Shown: in pieces, positions 16,731-25,192 of the stretch
How positions within the stretch are numbered: position 1 is the first letter of the stretch
Layout of the letters: the number at the start of each line of letters is the position of its first letter
Notes under the pieces: model-generated
What the model saw: the letters and a program-made list of their open reading frames with translations, nothing else
The model's database searches: none
Told to the model about the DNA's origin: nothing
Source: Rubrivivax sp.
GTDB taxonomy: Bacteria > Pseudomonadota > Gammaproteobacteria > Burkholderiales > Burkholderiaceae_C
Direction of reading: 5' to 3'
Assembly (NCBI GenBank): GCA_027491255.1
Contig: JAIXWM010000191.1
Coordinates: 1 to 55,451, forward strand
Length of the DNA stretch: 55,451 nt
Program-made: the position numbers and the translations under genes

Positions 16731-17849
16731 ATGACGGCCGGCGGCCCCGTCCGTCCCTCGACCGCCGGCGAGCGCGTCGTCGTCGGCCTGTCCGGCGGCG
16801 TCGACTCCGCGGTCAGCGCCTGGCTGCTCAAGCGGCAGGGCTTCGAGGTCGTGGGCATCTTCATGAAGAACTGGGAGGACGACGACGACAGCGAGTACTG
16901 CTCGTCCAACATCGACTTCGTCGATGCCGCGGCGGTGGCCGACGTCGTGGGCATCGAGCTCGAGCACGTGAACTTCGCCGCCGAGTACCGCGACCGCGTC
17001 TTCGCCGAGTTCCTGCGCGAGCACCGCGCCGGGCGCACGCCCAACCCGGACGTGCTGTGCAACGCCGAGATCAAGTTCAAGGCCTTCCTCGACCATGCGC
17101 TGCGCCTGGGCGCGCAGCGCATCGCCACCGGTCATTACGCGCGCGTGCGTCCGGCGGCCGGGGGTCGTTTCGAGCTGCTCAAGGGGCTGGATGCGGCCAA
17201 GGACCAGAGCTACTTCCTGCACCGCCTGAACCAGGCGCAGCTTGCGCGCACGCTGTTTCCGGTGGGCGAGCTGCACAAGACCGAGGTGCGGCGCATCGCC
17301 GCCGAGATCGGCCTGCCCAACGCGCGCAAGAAGGATTCCACCGGCATCTGCTTCATCGGCGAGCGGCCCTTCCGCGAGTTCCTCAACCGCTACCTCAGCC
17401 ACGAGCCTGGCCCCATCGTCGACGAGCGCGGGCGCGAGATCGGCCGTCACGTGGGCTTGAGCTTCTACACCCTGGGCCAGCGCCAGGGCCTGGGCATCGG
17501 CGGGCTGAAGACCGGCGGCGGCACGCATGCGCCCTGGTATGCCGCGCGCAAGGATATGGCGCGCAACCGGCTCGTGGTCGTGCAGGGGCACGACCACCCC
17601 TGGTTGCAGTCGCTCACGCTGCGGGCCCTGGACACGAGCTGGGTGTCGGGCCAGGCGCCGGCGCCCGGCGCGCTGGCCGCCAAGACGCGATACCGCCAGG
17701 CCGACGCACCGTGCCGCTTCCACCCGGCCGACGCCGGCTTCGATCTCGCCTTCGACGCCCCGCAGTGGGCGGTGACGCCCGGGCAGTCGGCCGTGCTCTA
17801 CGACGGTGAGATCTGCCTGGGCGGTGGCGTGATCGACGCCGCGGGCTGA
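16731..17849 (+). CDS. mnmA: tRNA-specific 2-thiouridylase MnmA
   Basis: A 372-residue enzyme that thiolates U34 of Lys, Glu and Gln tRNAs. It has the PP-loop SGGVDS (about residues 21-26), NPDVLCNAEIKF with catalytic Cys110, and STGICFIGER with the persulfide Cys207, followed by the central and C-terminal beta-barrel domains (GQRQGLGIGG, then CRFHPAD and AVLYDGEICLGGGVI). Length is normal. ATG 16731 was chosen because it gives the usual short leader before VVVGLSGG. It is preceded at 52 bp by the chemoreceptor-like gene and followed by a non-coding gap before the TRAP operon. A housekeeping gene. Confidence 0.97.
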   Translation: MTAGGPVRPSTAGERVVVGLSGGVDSAVSAWLLKRQGFEVVGIFMKNWEDDDDSEYCSSNIDFVDAAAVADVVGIELEHVNFAAEYRDRVFAEFLREHRAGRTPNPDVLCNAEIKFKAFLDHALRLGAQRIATGHYARVRPAAGGRFELLKGLDAAKDQSYFLHRLNQAQLARTLFPVGELHKTEVRRIAAEIGLPNARKKDSTGICFIGERPFREFLNRYLSHEPGPIVDERGREIGRHVGLSFYTLGQRQGLGIGGLKTGGGTHAPWYAARKDMARNRLVVVQGHDHPWLQSLTLRALDTSWVSGQAPAPGALAAKTRYRQADAPCRFHPADAGFDLAFDAPQWAVTPGQSAVLYDGEICLGGGVIDAAG

Positions 17850-17903
17850 CGGCGTCGGCTGCGACGCGGCCGATGAAGTGGGCAAGGGATTGCACCTATC
17901 CAC

Positions 17904-17914
17904 TTGTAGGACAG
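17904..17914. promoter_or_regulatory. Candidate GntR-FCD operator upstream of the TRAP operon
   Basis: TTGTAGGACAG is a near-perfect TTGT-N3-ACAA palindrome (one mismatch), the arrangement commonly seen for FadR-subfamily GntR operators. It lies 86 bp upstream of the TRAP receptor gene, whose operon ends with a GntR-FCD regulator. A TTGCAC at 17890-17895 upstream is a possible -35 box. The rest of 17850-17999 shows no gene; an AGGAG precedes ATG 18000. Confidence 0.4.
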
Positions 17915-17999
17915 GTTTGCCTAGAGTTCGCTGGAGCAGGTCCCGGGCGCCGCAACCCGCCCCGGGCTGCGCACCCCAGAACCGCCCAGGAGACACCGC

Positions 18000-18992
18000 A
18001 TGCCCCGCATCCACCGCAGAAGCTTCATCGCCACCGCCGGCGCCCTGGGCGCGAGCCTCGCCGCGCCCACGCTCACGCGCGCCCAGGCCACGACGCTGCG
18101 CTGGGGCGAGTCGCTCGCCGCCACGCACCCGCAGGTGCAGATGGCCGAGCGCATCGCGCGCGAGGTCAAGGAGAAGACCTCGGGGCGCATCGACATCCAG
18201 GTCTTCCCCAACAGCCAGCTCGGCACCGGCAAGGACATGATCGAGGCCGTCTCGGCCGGCGCGCTGCAGCTCACCACCGACGGCGCGGGCGCCATCAGCG
18301 CCTTCCTGCCGCAGCTGTCCGTGATCGAGGCGCCCTACCTGTGGCGCGACGCCGCGCACATGGCCAAGGCCGCGCGCACGCCGCTGTACGCCAAGCTCAA
18401 CGACGACCTCGTCGCGCGGCGCGGCATGCGCATGCTCGACATCACCTACTACGGCCGGCGCCACCTGACCACGGGCCGCAAGGCCGTGCGCAGCCCGGCC
18501 GACATGGCAGGCTTCAAGCTGCGCGTGCCGCCGGTGGACACCTTCGTCGCGATGGCCGAGGCCTGGGGCGCGCGCGCCACGCCGATCGCCTTCGGCGAGC
18601 TCTACCTGGCGCTGAGCCAGGGCGCGGTCGACGGCCAGGAGAACCCGCTGCCCACGATCCAGAGCGGCAAGTTCCAGGAGGTGCAGAAGTTCCTGGTGCT
18701 GACCTCGCACATCATCACGCCGCGCATGATCATCGTCAACGAGGCCTTCTGGAAGGGCCTGCGCCCGGCCGACCGTGACCTGCTGCAGGGCGCGATGCAG
18801 GCCGGCGCCGACTGGCAGGACAAGGAACTGCAGTCGCAGGAGGCCACGCTGGTGGGCACCTTCCGCGCCGCCGGCATGACGGTGATCGAGCCCGACGTCG
18901 CCCAGTGGCGCAAGCCCGTGCTCGACACCGTGCCGCGCAAGTTCGAGGCGAAGTGGGGCAAGGGCACCTTCGAGACGCTGGCCGCGCTGTGA
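18000..18992 (+). CDS. TRAP transporter solute receptor, DctP family
   Basis: A 330-residue periplasmic binding protein of a tripartite ATP-independent transporter. The N-terminus RIHRRSFIATAGALGAS has a twin-arginine-like RRSFI motif and a cleavage region near TRAQA. DctP landmarks are MAERIAREVKEKTSGRIDIQVFP, NSQLGTGKDMIEAVSAGALQ, KLRVPPVDTFVAMAEAWGA with the conserved Arg that holds the ligand carboxylate, and QGAVDGQENP. It is followed by the small and large membrane subunits with 4-bp overlaps. The N-acetylneuraminate-lyase-like gene in the same operon suggests a sialic-acid-like or other acid-sugar ligand; this is inference from context. Confidence 0.93.
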   Translation: MPRIHRRSFIATAGALGASLAAPTLTRAQATTLRWGESLAATHPQVQMAERIAREVKEKTSGRIDIQVFPNSQLGTGKDMIEAVSAGALQLTTDGAGAISAFLPQLSVIEAPYLWRDAAHMAKAARTPLYAKLNDDLVARRGMRMLDITYYGRRHLTTGRKAVRSPADMAGFKLRVPPVDTFVAMAEAWGARATPIAFGELYLALSQGAVDGQENPLPTIQSGKFQEVQKFLVLTSHIITPRMIIVNEAFWKGLRPADRDLLQGAMQAGADWQDKELQSQEATLVGTFRAAGMTVIEPDVAQWRKPVLDTVPRKFEAKWGKGTFETLAAL

Positions 18993-19549
18993 GCACCTCC
19001 GGGGCCGGGCCGGGCCCGGCCCGCCCTGCGCGCCGTCCGGCGGCGCTGGCGGACCTGGCGCTCCATGTCGTGGCCGGCGCCTTCGTCGTGGTGCTGCTGG
19101 GCACGGTGACGGCGGGCATCGTCTTTCGCGCCCTGAACGAGCCGCTGAGCTGGACCGACGAGGCCGCGGGCTACCTGATGGTCTGGCTCGGCTGCCTGGG
19201 CTGGATGATCGCCACGCGCCGGCGCTCGCACATCCGCATCCGCTACTTCCTCGACAAGCTCTCGGGCCCGCCCTCGCGCGCGGTCGAGACGCTGCTGCAG
19301 GCCGGCGTGGCGCTGTTCGGCGCGGTCGTCGCCTGGTACAGCGTGCACCTGGTGCGCACCAACGCCGACATCGAGGCCATCAGCATGCCGCTGGCCGTGG
19401 CCTGGATGTACGTGCCGCTGCTGCCGGCCGGGCTGCTGACGCTGGTGCAGGCGCTCGTGGACATCGCCCGCCTGTGGCGGCCTGGCGCGGCGGGTCCGCT
19501 CGCCCCGGCCGGCACCGCGTCGCCAGGCCAGCAGGGGGTCGGGCTGTGA
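18989..19549 (+). CDS. TRAP transporter small membrane subunit, DctQ family
   Basis: A 186-residue inner-membrane protein with about four hydrophobic segments. The DctQ pattern is visible: a first TM helix (ALHVVAGAFVVVLLGTVTAG), then RALNEPLSWTDEAAGYLMVWLGCLG and ATRRRSHIRIRYFLDKL. GTG at 18989 was chosen because it overlaps the receptor stop by 4 bp (GTGA); an in-frame upstream start would read through the receptor gene. It couples to the large subunit by another GTGA overlap. Confidence 0.9.
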   Translation: MSTSGAGPGPARPARRPAALADLALHVVAGAFVVVLLGTVTAGIVFRALNEPLSWTDEAAGYLMVWLGCLGWMIATRRRSHIRIRYFLDKLSGPPSRAVETLLQAGVALFGAVVAWYSVHLVRTNADIEAISMPLAVAWMYVPLLPAGLLTLVQALVDIARLWRPGAAGPLAPAGTASPGQQGVGL

Positions 19550-20829
19550 CCGGGTTGATGTTCAAGATCTCCGGCGGCTGGCTGCTGGCCCTGCTCGCCG
19601 GGTTGCCGATGTACGTGTCGATGGGGCTGGCGGTGCTGGCCTTCCTGTGGCTGGGCGGCTTCCCGGTGACGATGCTGCCGCAGAAGATGGCCGGCTCGGT
19701 CAACTCCTTCCCGCTGGTGGCCGCGCCCTTGTTCATCCTCATGGGCAACATCCTCGGCGCGGCTCGGCTGACCGACCGCATCGTCGACTTCGCCAGCGCC
19801 ATCATCGGCTGGGTGCGGGGCGGCTACGCGCACGCCAGCGTGCTGTCGAGCATGATCTTCGCCGGCATGGTGGGCTCGGCCGTCGCCGACGCTGCCGGCT
19901 CCGGAGCGATCGAGATCCGGGCCATGAAGAAGGCCGGCTACAAGCCCGAGACCGCGGCTTCCATCACCGCGGCGGCGGCCACCATCGGCCCCATCATCCC
20001 GCCTTCGCTGCCGATGGTGATCTACGGCGTCTCGGCCGACGTCTCGGTGGGCCGTCTGTTCATGGCCGGCGTCGTGCCCGGCGTGCTGATGGGCGTCACG
20101 CTGATGATCATGGTGGCCTTCGTCGCGCGCGCCCACGGCATGGCGCGCCAGCCATTCGGCGGCTGGATGAACGTGGCGCGCAGCTTCGCGCGCGGCTTCT
20201 TCGCGCTGATGACGCCGGTGGTCATCCTCGGCGGCATGTTCAGCGGCATCTTCACGCCCACCGAGGCCGCGGCCGTGGCCTGCCTGTATGCCCTCTTCCT
20301 GGGCTTCGTCGTCTACCGCACGCTGCACTGGCGCCAGCTCGGCCCCATCCTCGTGGAGACGGCCGAGACCACCGGCGTCGTGCTCGTGCTCGTGATGGCC
20401 GCCGGCGCGCTCGGCTGGTGCCTGTCGATCGCGCGCGTGCCGCAGATGCTGACGCCGCTGATCACCTCGACCTTCGACGGCCCCCTGACCTTCCTGCTGA
20501 TGGCCAACCTGCTGATGCTGGTGGTGGGCTGCTTCATGGAAGGCCTGGCGGCAATGCTGATCCTGATCCCCATCCTCGTGCCGGCGGCCGTCAGCTACGG
20601 CATCGACCCGGTGCAGTTCGGCGTGATCATGGTGCTCAACCTGATCATCGGCACGATCACGCCCCCGGTGGGCGTGGTGCTGTTCGTCGTGATGCGCATC
20701 GCCGAGCTCAGCTTCGAGACCATGGCGCGCGCGATCCTGCCGTGGCTCGTGCCGCTGCTGGTGGTGCTGCAGGCGATCTCGATGTGGCCGCCGCTGACGC
20801 TGTGGCTGCCGCGGCTGGTGATGGGCTGA
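19546..20829 (+). CDS. TRAP transporter large membrane subunit, DctM family
   Basis: A 427-residue polytopic sodium-coupled permease. Hallmarks are NSFPLVAAPLFILMGNIL, the RGGYAHASVLSSMIFAGMVGSAVADAAGSG region, ATIGPIIPPSLPMVIYG, FSGIFTPTEAAAVACLYAL and IIGTITPPVGVVLFV, which form the two scoop-like transport motifs of the family. GTG 19546 overlaps the DctQ stop; ATG 19558 is an alternative. Together with the two preceding genes it makes a complete TRAP system. Confidence 0.93.
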   Translation: MTGLMFKISGGWLLALLAGLPMYVSMGLAVLAFLWLGGFPVTMLPQKMAGSVNSFPLVAAPLFILMGNILGAARLTDRIVDFASAIIGWVRGGYAHASVLSSMIFAGMVGSAVADAAGSGAIEIRAMKKAGYKPETAASITAAAATIGPIIPPSLPMVIYGVSADVSVGRLFMAGVVPGVLMGVTLMIMVAFVARAHGMARQPFGGWMNVARSFARGFFALMTPVVILGGMFSGIFTPTEAAAVACLYALFLGFVVYRTLHWRQLGPILVETAETTGVVLVLVMAAGALGWCLSIARVPQMLTPLITSTFDGPLTFLLMANLLMLVVGCFMEGLAAMLILIPILVPAAVSYGIDPVQFGVIMVLNLIIGTITPPVGVVLFVVMRIAELSFETMARAILPWLVPLLVVLQAISMWPPLTLWLPRLVMG

Positions 20830-20900
20830 GCAACCCGCGTGCCGGCACTGGACAGACGAGCCCCACCGCAAGCCCCCCCTCCAACTCACAGGCCCCCTTG

Positions 20901-21812
20901 ATGACTGCCTCCGCCGCTGCCCTCCACCCCCTGGCGGGCGTGTACTCCGCGCTCGTCACCCCCTTCCACGACGATGGCCGCCTGGACCTGGACGCGCTGC
21001 AGGCGCTGGCCGAGTTCCAGCTCGCCCAGGGCCTGCACGGCTTCTACGTCGGCGGCAGCACGGGCGAGTGCTTCCTGCAGAGCCCGGACGAGCGCGCACA
21101 GGTGCTGCGCGCCTTCACCGCCGCGGTGCGCGGGCGGGCGCGCACGATCGCGCACGTGGGCGCCATCGGCACGCACGAGGCGGTGGCGCTGGCGCGCGTG
21201 GCCGCCGACGCGGGCTGCGACGCCATCTCGGCCATCCCGCCCTTCTACTACGACTTCTCGGCCGCCGAGGTGCTGGCCCACTACCGGGCCCTGGCCGACG
21301 CGACGCCGCTGCCGCTGGTGGTCTACAACTTCCCGGCGAAGTCGGCGCGGCCGCTGTCCACCGCCGACCTGCTGGCGCTGCTTCAGCACCCGCGCATCGT
21401 CGGCGTCAAGCACACCTCGCAGAACCTCTACCAGCTCGAGCGCCTGCGCGCCGCCGCGCCGGGCGCGGTGCTCTACAACGGTTTCGACGAGATGTTCGTC
21501 GGCGGCCTGGCCATGGGTGCCGACGGCGGCATCGGCACCACCTACAACGTGATGGGCGGGCTGTTCGTGCAGATGATGGACGCCCTGCGCCGCGGCGACC
21601 TGGCCCGGGCGCAGGGGCTGCAGAAGCGCGCCAACGAGGTCATCGATGTGCTGATCGAGGTCGGGGTCTTTCCTGGCACCAAGGCCATGCTGAAGCTGCT
21701 GGGCGTGGATTGCGGCGCGTGCCGGCCGCCTTTCTCGCCGCTGTCGGCGGCCCAGCAGGAGGCCGTGGAGCGCATCACGGCCAGCCACCTGCGCGCCCTG
21801 CACGTCTGCTGA
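20901..21812 (+). CDS. nanA: N-acetylneuraminate lyase-like aldolase (DapA superfamily)
   Basis: A 303-residue class I aldolase of the DapA/NanA superfamily. It has VYSALVTPFHDDG, the carboxylate loop GGSTGE (about 51-56), VVYNFPAKS with Tyr about 142, and GVKHTSQNLYQLE with the Schiff-base Lys about 170. The segment YNGFDEMFVGGLAMGADGG followed by GTTYNVMG is characteristic of N-acetylneuraminate lyase rather than dihydrodipicolinate synthase, and the C-terminal half tracks NanA closely. It would cleave sialic acid to N-acetylmannosamine and pyruvate. It sits 71 bp after the TRAP large subunit and just before a GntR regulator. NanK, NanE and sialidase genes are absent nearby, so a related 2-keto-3-deoxy acid substrate is also possible. 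Confidence 0.82.
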   Translation: MTASAAALHPLAGVYSALVTPFHDDGRLDLDALQALAEFQLAQGLHGFYVGGSTGECFLQSPDERAQVLRAFTAAVRGRARTIAHVGAIGTHEAVALARVAADAGCDAISAIPPFYYDFSAAEVLAHYRALADATPLPLVVYNFPAKSARPLSTADLLALLQHPRIVGVKHTSQNLYQLERLRAAAPGAVLYNGFDEMFVGGLAMGADGGIGTTYNVMGGLFVQMMDALRRGDLARAQGLQKRANEVIDVLIEVGVFPGTKAMLKLLGVDCGACRPPFSPLSAAQQEAVERITASHLRALHVC

Positions 21813-21816
21813 GCCT

Positions 21817-22590
21817 GTGCCAGGACGGCCCCCGCCCGGCCCCTCGCCCGTGAACGCGCCCGCCGAGCTGCAGCCCGTGGACAGGCCGGTGCCGCTGCAC
21901 CATTCGGTGCAGGCGGCGCTGCGGCGCTACATCGTCGACAAGGACCTGCGCGCCGGCGACCCCTTGCCCTCCGAGGCCGAACTCGCGCGCCGACTCGGCG
22001 TCGGGCGCAATTCCGTGCGCGAGGGGGTGAAGGCCCTGGAGTCGCTGGGTGTGGTCGAGGTGCGGCGCGGCGCCGGCGTGTACGTGCGGGCCTTCACCCT
22101 CGGCCCGCTGCTGGAGAACCTGCCCTACGCCTTCGGCCAGACCCTGCAGGAGGTGCAGGACATCCTGCAGATCCGCCAGGCGCTGGAACTGTCGCTGATC
22201 GAAGCCGCGTTGAAGCGCGCCACGGTCGAGGACGTGGCCACGCTGCGCCGCATCGTCGCCGCGATGGAGATCAAGGCGGCGCGGGGCCAGGACTTCGCCG
22301 ACGAGGACCGCGCCTTCCACCACGCGCTGTTCGAGCCTCTGGGCAACGCGATGCTGCTGTCGCTGCTGGACGCCTTCTGGCACGTCTTCCACCAGGTCGC
22401 CGGGCCCGCCCGGCTCGAGACCCAGGATCCCATGAAGACCTGGCAGGACCACCAGGCCATCGTCGATGCGCTGGCCGCGCACGACGTGCTGCTGGCCAAG
22501 CAGCGCCTGACCGAGCACTACCTCGGGATCTCCGGCCGGCTGCGCGAGCGCATGGGCGGCGCTGGCGCGGCTTCGGCCGGGCAGGTGTGA
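21817..22590 (+). CDS. GntR family transcriptional regulator, FadR subfamily (FCD domain)
   Basis: A 257-residue DNA-binding regulator. The winged helix (LHHSVQAALRRYIVD, then LPSEAELARRLGVGRNSVREGVKALESLG and a RRGAGVYV wing) is followed by an FCD ligand-binding domain from about residue 100, with the Asp/His metal-type residues in DEDRAFHHALF and DHQAIVDAL. GTG 21817 is only 4 bp past the aldolase stop; GTG 21850 is an equally possible start. It probably represses this TRAP-aldolase operon and responds to the transported acid or its product; the palindrome at 17904-17914 is a candidate site. Confidence 0.9.
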   Translation: MPGRPPPGPSPVNAPAELQPVDRPVPLHHSVQAALRRYIVDKDLRAGDPLPSEAELARRLGVGRNSVREGVKALESLGVVEVRRGAGVYVRAFTLGPLLENLPYAFGQTLQEVQDILQIRQALELSLIEAALKRATVEDVATLRRIVAAMEIKAARGQDFADEDRAFHHALFEPLGNAMLLSLLDAFWHVFHQVAGPARLETQDPMKTWQDHQAIVDALAAHDVLLAKQRLTEHYLGISGRLRERMGGAGAASAGQV

Positions 22591-22689
22591 CTTCGGCAGT
22601 TGACCGCTGTCTTTCGCGAGCAAGTGCTTGCCGGGTCGGAAGAGGGCGGCCACGACCGGCCGCGCCAGAAAGGGTGACAGCGCTGCACA

Positions 22690-22803
22690 CCCGATCGAGC
22701 GGCGCTCGACCACGCTCGCGGCATTGCGAATCCTCGCCATGGCGCAGGCCATGGCTGTGGTTCGCGCCTTTGCATCGCAGCCGATGACAGCCCGCTCGGG
22801 CAC
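22690..22803 (+). repeat. Interspersed repeat, copy A (degenerate)
   Basis: The stretch containing GCATTGCGAATCCTCGCC, then GGCCATGGCTGTGGTTCGCG and a CGGGCA end, aligns along its length with the better preserved copy at 28714-28850 in the same orientation. It fills much of the 248-bp gap between the GntR gene and the hydrolase gene; the rest of that gap shows no gene. Confidence 0.55.
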
Positions 22804-22838
22804 GCCCCACGGCCGAATCCAGGCTCAGGGCACCAGGC

Positions 22839-24380
22839 TCAGGGCAACTGCCACTGCGCCCGCAGGAAGCGCGACAACTGCTCCCGCGAGGCCGCCCGTG
22901 CGGCGGGGTCGCCGCCGACGTGCACCCCCTGCCCCGGCCGCGCACCGTTGGGCACGTCGCGGCGCAGCCGCACCGGTGCAGTGCCGTCGAAGCCGTGGTG
23001 GGCGCCGGGGTAGGACTCGAAAGCCACGGCCGGCGCGCCGGCCCGGGCCGCGAGGCGGCGGCAGGGTTCAGCGGGGGTCCAGTCGTCGGCCTCGCCCACC
23101 AGCAGCAGCAGCGGCGCGGCAGGACGCCAGCCTTCGGACAGGGCGGCGGCGCAACCGGGGTAGAAGGCCACAGCCAGCGCCGGGCGCGGGTTGGCGCGCG
23201 CGACCTCGGGATGCCCGGCGTCGGTGGCGGCGAGCACGGCGCTGCCCCCATGGGACCAACCCAGCAGGCCCAGGCGCGTGGCATCCACACCCGGCTGGAC
23301 CGCGAGCCAGCGCAGGGCCCCGAGCGCGTCGCGCCGGCGCTCGACCTGGGTCACGCGACGCGTGCCCGCGCGCTGCGTGCACAGCTCCTTCTCGCCGCGC
23401 GGCGTGAGGGAGTCGGTGACGAGCACGTGCACACCCAGGCTGTTGATGAGGCCCGCGTAGTCGAGCATGCGCACGGCCAGGCGCGGGCCGGCCGGCCCCG
23501 GCGCGCCGTAGGGGCCGCCGCAGCCGTGCAGCAGCACGAGCGCGGGGGCTGCCGCACCGGCCGGGCCGGACGGGAGGTCGGCGCGAAACCAGTGCCCTGG
23601 CAGCGCCACCGGTTGACCGCCGGAACGGTCCAGACTCTCCACGGTCACCGGCTGGCCCGCCGGCATGGCGGGTGCTGCCGGCGCCGCGGCTGCCACGAGG
23701 CAGACCGCGGCGGCGGCGCAGGCGTCGCGAAGGCGGCGGCGCCTGTGATGCTTGCACTGGTTCTTGATTGCCTCCGCCGCGAAGCAGGCGAGCGCGCCGA
23801 CCGGGACGGTCGGGTTGCACGCCGATTTGTGCGGGAACAGCGATGCGCCGGTGAAGAAGGGGTTGTTGTTCACGTCCCAGACCTGCCCGTCCTTGTTCGT
23901 GACCGAGTACGTGGGGTTGGTGCCCATGATTGTCCCGCCCGTGTGGTGGGTGCTCTGGCAGGGCACCGAGCTCCAGGACCTGCGCTCGGTGGCCTTGACG
24001 AGATGGGTGGGCTTCAACCGCTCGGCGAGCTCGTTGATGCTCTTCGCAGCATGCACCGACAGCATGCGCTCGTTGTCGGCGTACTCGAAGGTCATGCGCA
24101 TCCGGGGCTGGCCGAGGCGGTTCGTGTACGCCGTATCCAGGTTGAGGCGGTTGCCGCGGGTGGGCATGACGCTGCCGCTGGAGCCCATGCCCATCGAACG
24201 TTCGTACCGCTTCGCGTCGGCTTTCTTCCAGCGGCTGCTCCAGTCCGGTGTGCCCGGGGGCGTCGGCCGCAAGCCGATGGGCCGGCTGTTGGACAGCCCC
24301 GCGCCGACCATGTAGCTGCCGAGGAAGCCGTGCAGGCCGTGGTCGAAGTTCCAGTTGGCGTGGAAGTCGTCCATCATCAT
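22839..24380 (-). CDS. Dienelactone-hydrolase-like protein read in frame with a GMC oxidoreductase tail (chimeric ORF)
   Basis: One open frame of 513 residues with two unrelated parts. Residues about 1-210 are the C-terminal half of a GMC oxidoreductase (separate entry). From about 210 comes an Arg-rich, then Ala-rich hydrophobic stretch (RRRRLRDACAAAAVCLVAAA) that looks like a former signal peptide, followed by an alpha/beta hydrolase: LVLLHGCGGPYG (oxyanion region), GLLGWSHGGSAVL (nucleophile Ser), GEADDWTP (acid) and YPGAHHGFDG (His), all typical of dienelactone hydrolases. No ATG or GTG precedes the signal-like stretch in this frame within the junction; an internal GTG inside the hydrophobic stretch and a later ATG at MPAGQ are possible starts. 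Either a fused protein is made or the hydrolase (about 22839-23754) starts internally. Confidence 0.65.
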   Translation of the reverse strand: MMMDDFHANWNFDHGLHGFLGSYMVGAGLSNSRPIGLRPTPPGTPDWSSRWKKADAKRYERSMGMGSSGSVMPTRGNRLNLDTAYTNRLGQPRMRMTFEYADNERMLSVHAAKSINELAERLKPTHLVKATERRSWSSVPCQSTHHTGGTIMGTNPTYSVTNKDGQVWDVNNNPFFTGASLFPHKSACNPTVPVGALACFAAEAIKNQCKHHRRRRLRDACAAAAVCLVAAAAPAAPAMPAGQPVTVESLDRSGGQPVALPGHWFRADLPSGPAGAAAPALVLLHGCGGPYGAPGPAGPRLAVRMLDYAGLINSLGVHVLVTDSLTPRGEKELCTQRAGTRRVTQVERRRDALGALRWLAVQPGVDATRLGLLGWSHGGSAVLAATDAGHPEVARANPRPALAVAFYPGCAAALSEGWRPAAPLLLLVGEADDWTPAEPCRRLAARAGAPAVAFESYPGAHHGFDGTAPVRLRRDVPNGARPGQGVHVGGDPAARAASREQLSRFLRAQWQLP

Positions 24381-24471
24381 GCGGATGCCGCCGGTGGCGA
24401 AACAGGGATGGAACAGCTTGTCCTCGAAGAACAGCGGCGCCCCGTACCAGCCTGCGTCACGCGGGCGGCGA
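23755..24471 (-). pseudogene. GMC oxidoreductase, C-terminal fragment (5'-truncated)
   Basis: This segment encodes the substrate-binding and C-terminal part of a glucose-methanol-choline oxidoreductase: GAPLFFEDKLFHPCFATGG, MMMDDFHANWNFDHGLHGF, and the active-site region THHTGGTIMGTNPTYSV, then NNPFFTGASLFPHKSACNPT, holding the catalytic His and Asn. The whole N-terminal FAD-binding domain (GxGxxG and following) is missing: upstream the homology stops at the 3' end of the DUF502 gene, which overlaps this segment by a few bases in another frame. The usual stop codon at the end is also absent, so the frame runs on into the hydrolase. Confidence 0.8.
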
Positions 24472-25134
24472 ACCGACCCTCGGCCGCGGCAGGTACTGCG
24501 GCGAGGTCACCCCCATCGAGACGTAGATGCTGGTCAAGGCCTCGGCGCCGACGTCGGCCGGGCTGACCCACTCCTCGGGCACGAACAGCAGGCCCCCGCC
24601 GATGGGCACGGGCGCGGTGGGCACCAGCACGGCGAGGCAGCGCTGCCCGCCCACCAGCACCGGCTCGGTGCTGGACAGCAGGGCCAGCGCTGTCGCCCCC
24701 CCGGGGCCGCCGAAGTGGCACCACACCGGTGTCATCGAGCGCGCGCCGCCCTCGGCGCCGCCCTGCGGCCCCTGCTGCAGCAGGCCGACCATGCGCTGCG
24801 CCAGGTCCCACACCGTGCGCACGAGGGGGATGCGGCGCAGCAGGCGGTCCACCAGCCGCGCCAGGCTGCGCCCCACCGCGCGCTCGATGAAGACCCCCAG
24901 AAGCAGGACGGCCAGAGCGACGATGGCCAGGCCGAGCAGGTAGCCGGCGATCTCGGAGCCGCTGACGCCCAGCCCGATGCCGCCCAGCACGGCGCCCACG
25001 GCGCTGTCCGGGCCGAGCCAGGTCCACAGCAGGCGCACGGCCCACCAGAACACGAAGACCGTGGCCACCAGCGGCAGGGCCGCCAGCGCGCCGGTCACGA
25101 AGGTGCGCAGCAGGTGCGATCGCAGGCTTTTCAT
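24457..25134 (-). CDS. DUF502 family inner-membrane protein
   Basis: A 225-residue protein of the DUF502 family, of unknown function. It has two N-terminal membrane helices (TGALAALPLVATVFVFWWAV and a second around residues 60-85), then the family segment RLVDRLLRRIPLVRTVWDLAQRMV, and a soluble beta-rich C-terminus with VPTAPVPIGGGLLFVPEEW. Length is normal. It is 58 bp downstream of the zinc permease gene on the same strand. The homologous core is intact, but the last residues abut the GMC fragment, so its 3' end may have been altered by the rearrangement that truncated that gene. Confidence 0.85.
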   Translation of the reverse strand: MKSLRSHLLRTFVTGALAALPLVATVFVFWWAVRLLWTWLGPDSAVGAVLGGIGLGVSGSEIAGYLLGLAIVALAVLLLGVFIERAVGRSLARLVDRLLRRIPLVRTVWDLAQRMVGLLQQGPQGGAEGGARSMTPVWCHFGGPGGATALALLSSTEPVLVGGQRCLAVLVPTAPVPIGGGLLFVPEEWVSPADVGAEALTSIYVSMGVTSPQYLPRPRVGSPPA

Positions 25135-25192
25135 CGCGCCGGATTATTGGGGGGGCTCGCAATCCCCGCCCGCCAGCGCGTCCAACCCCGCC

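Noticed and set aside
15251..17128. Leftward frame over the chemoreceptor-like gene and mnmA
   Set aside because: The rightward strand carries the MCP hairpin and MnmA motifs; the leftward frame has none.
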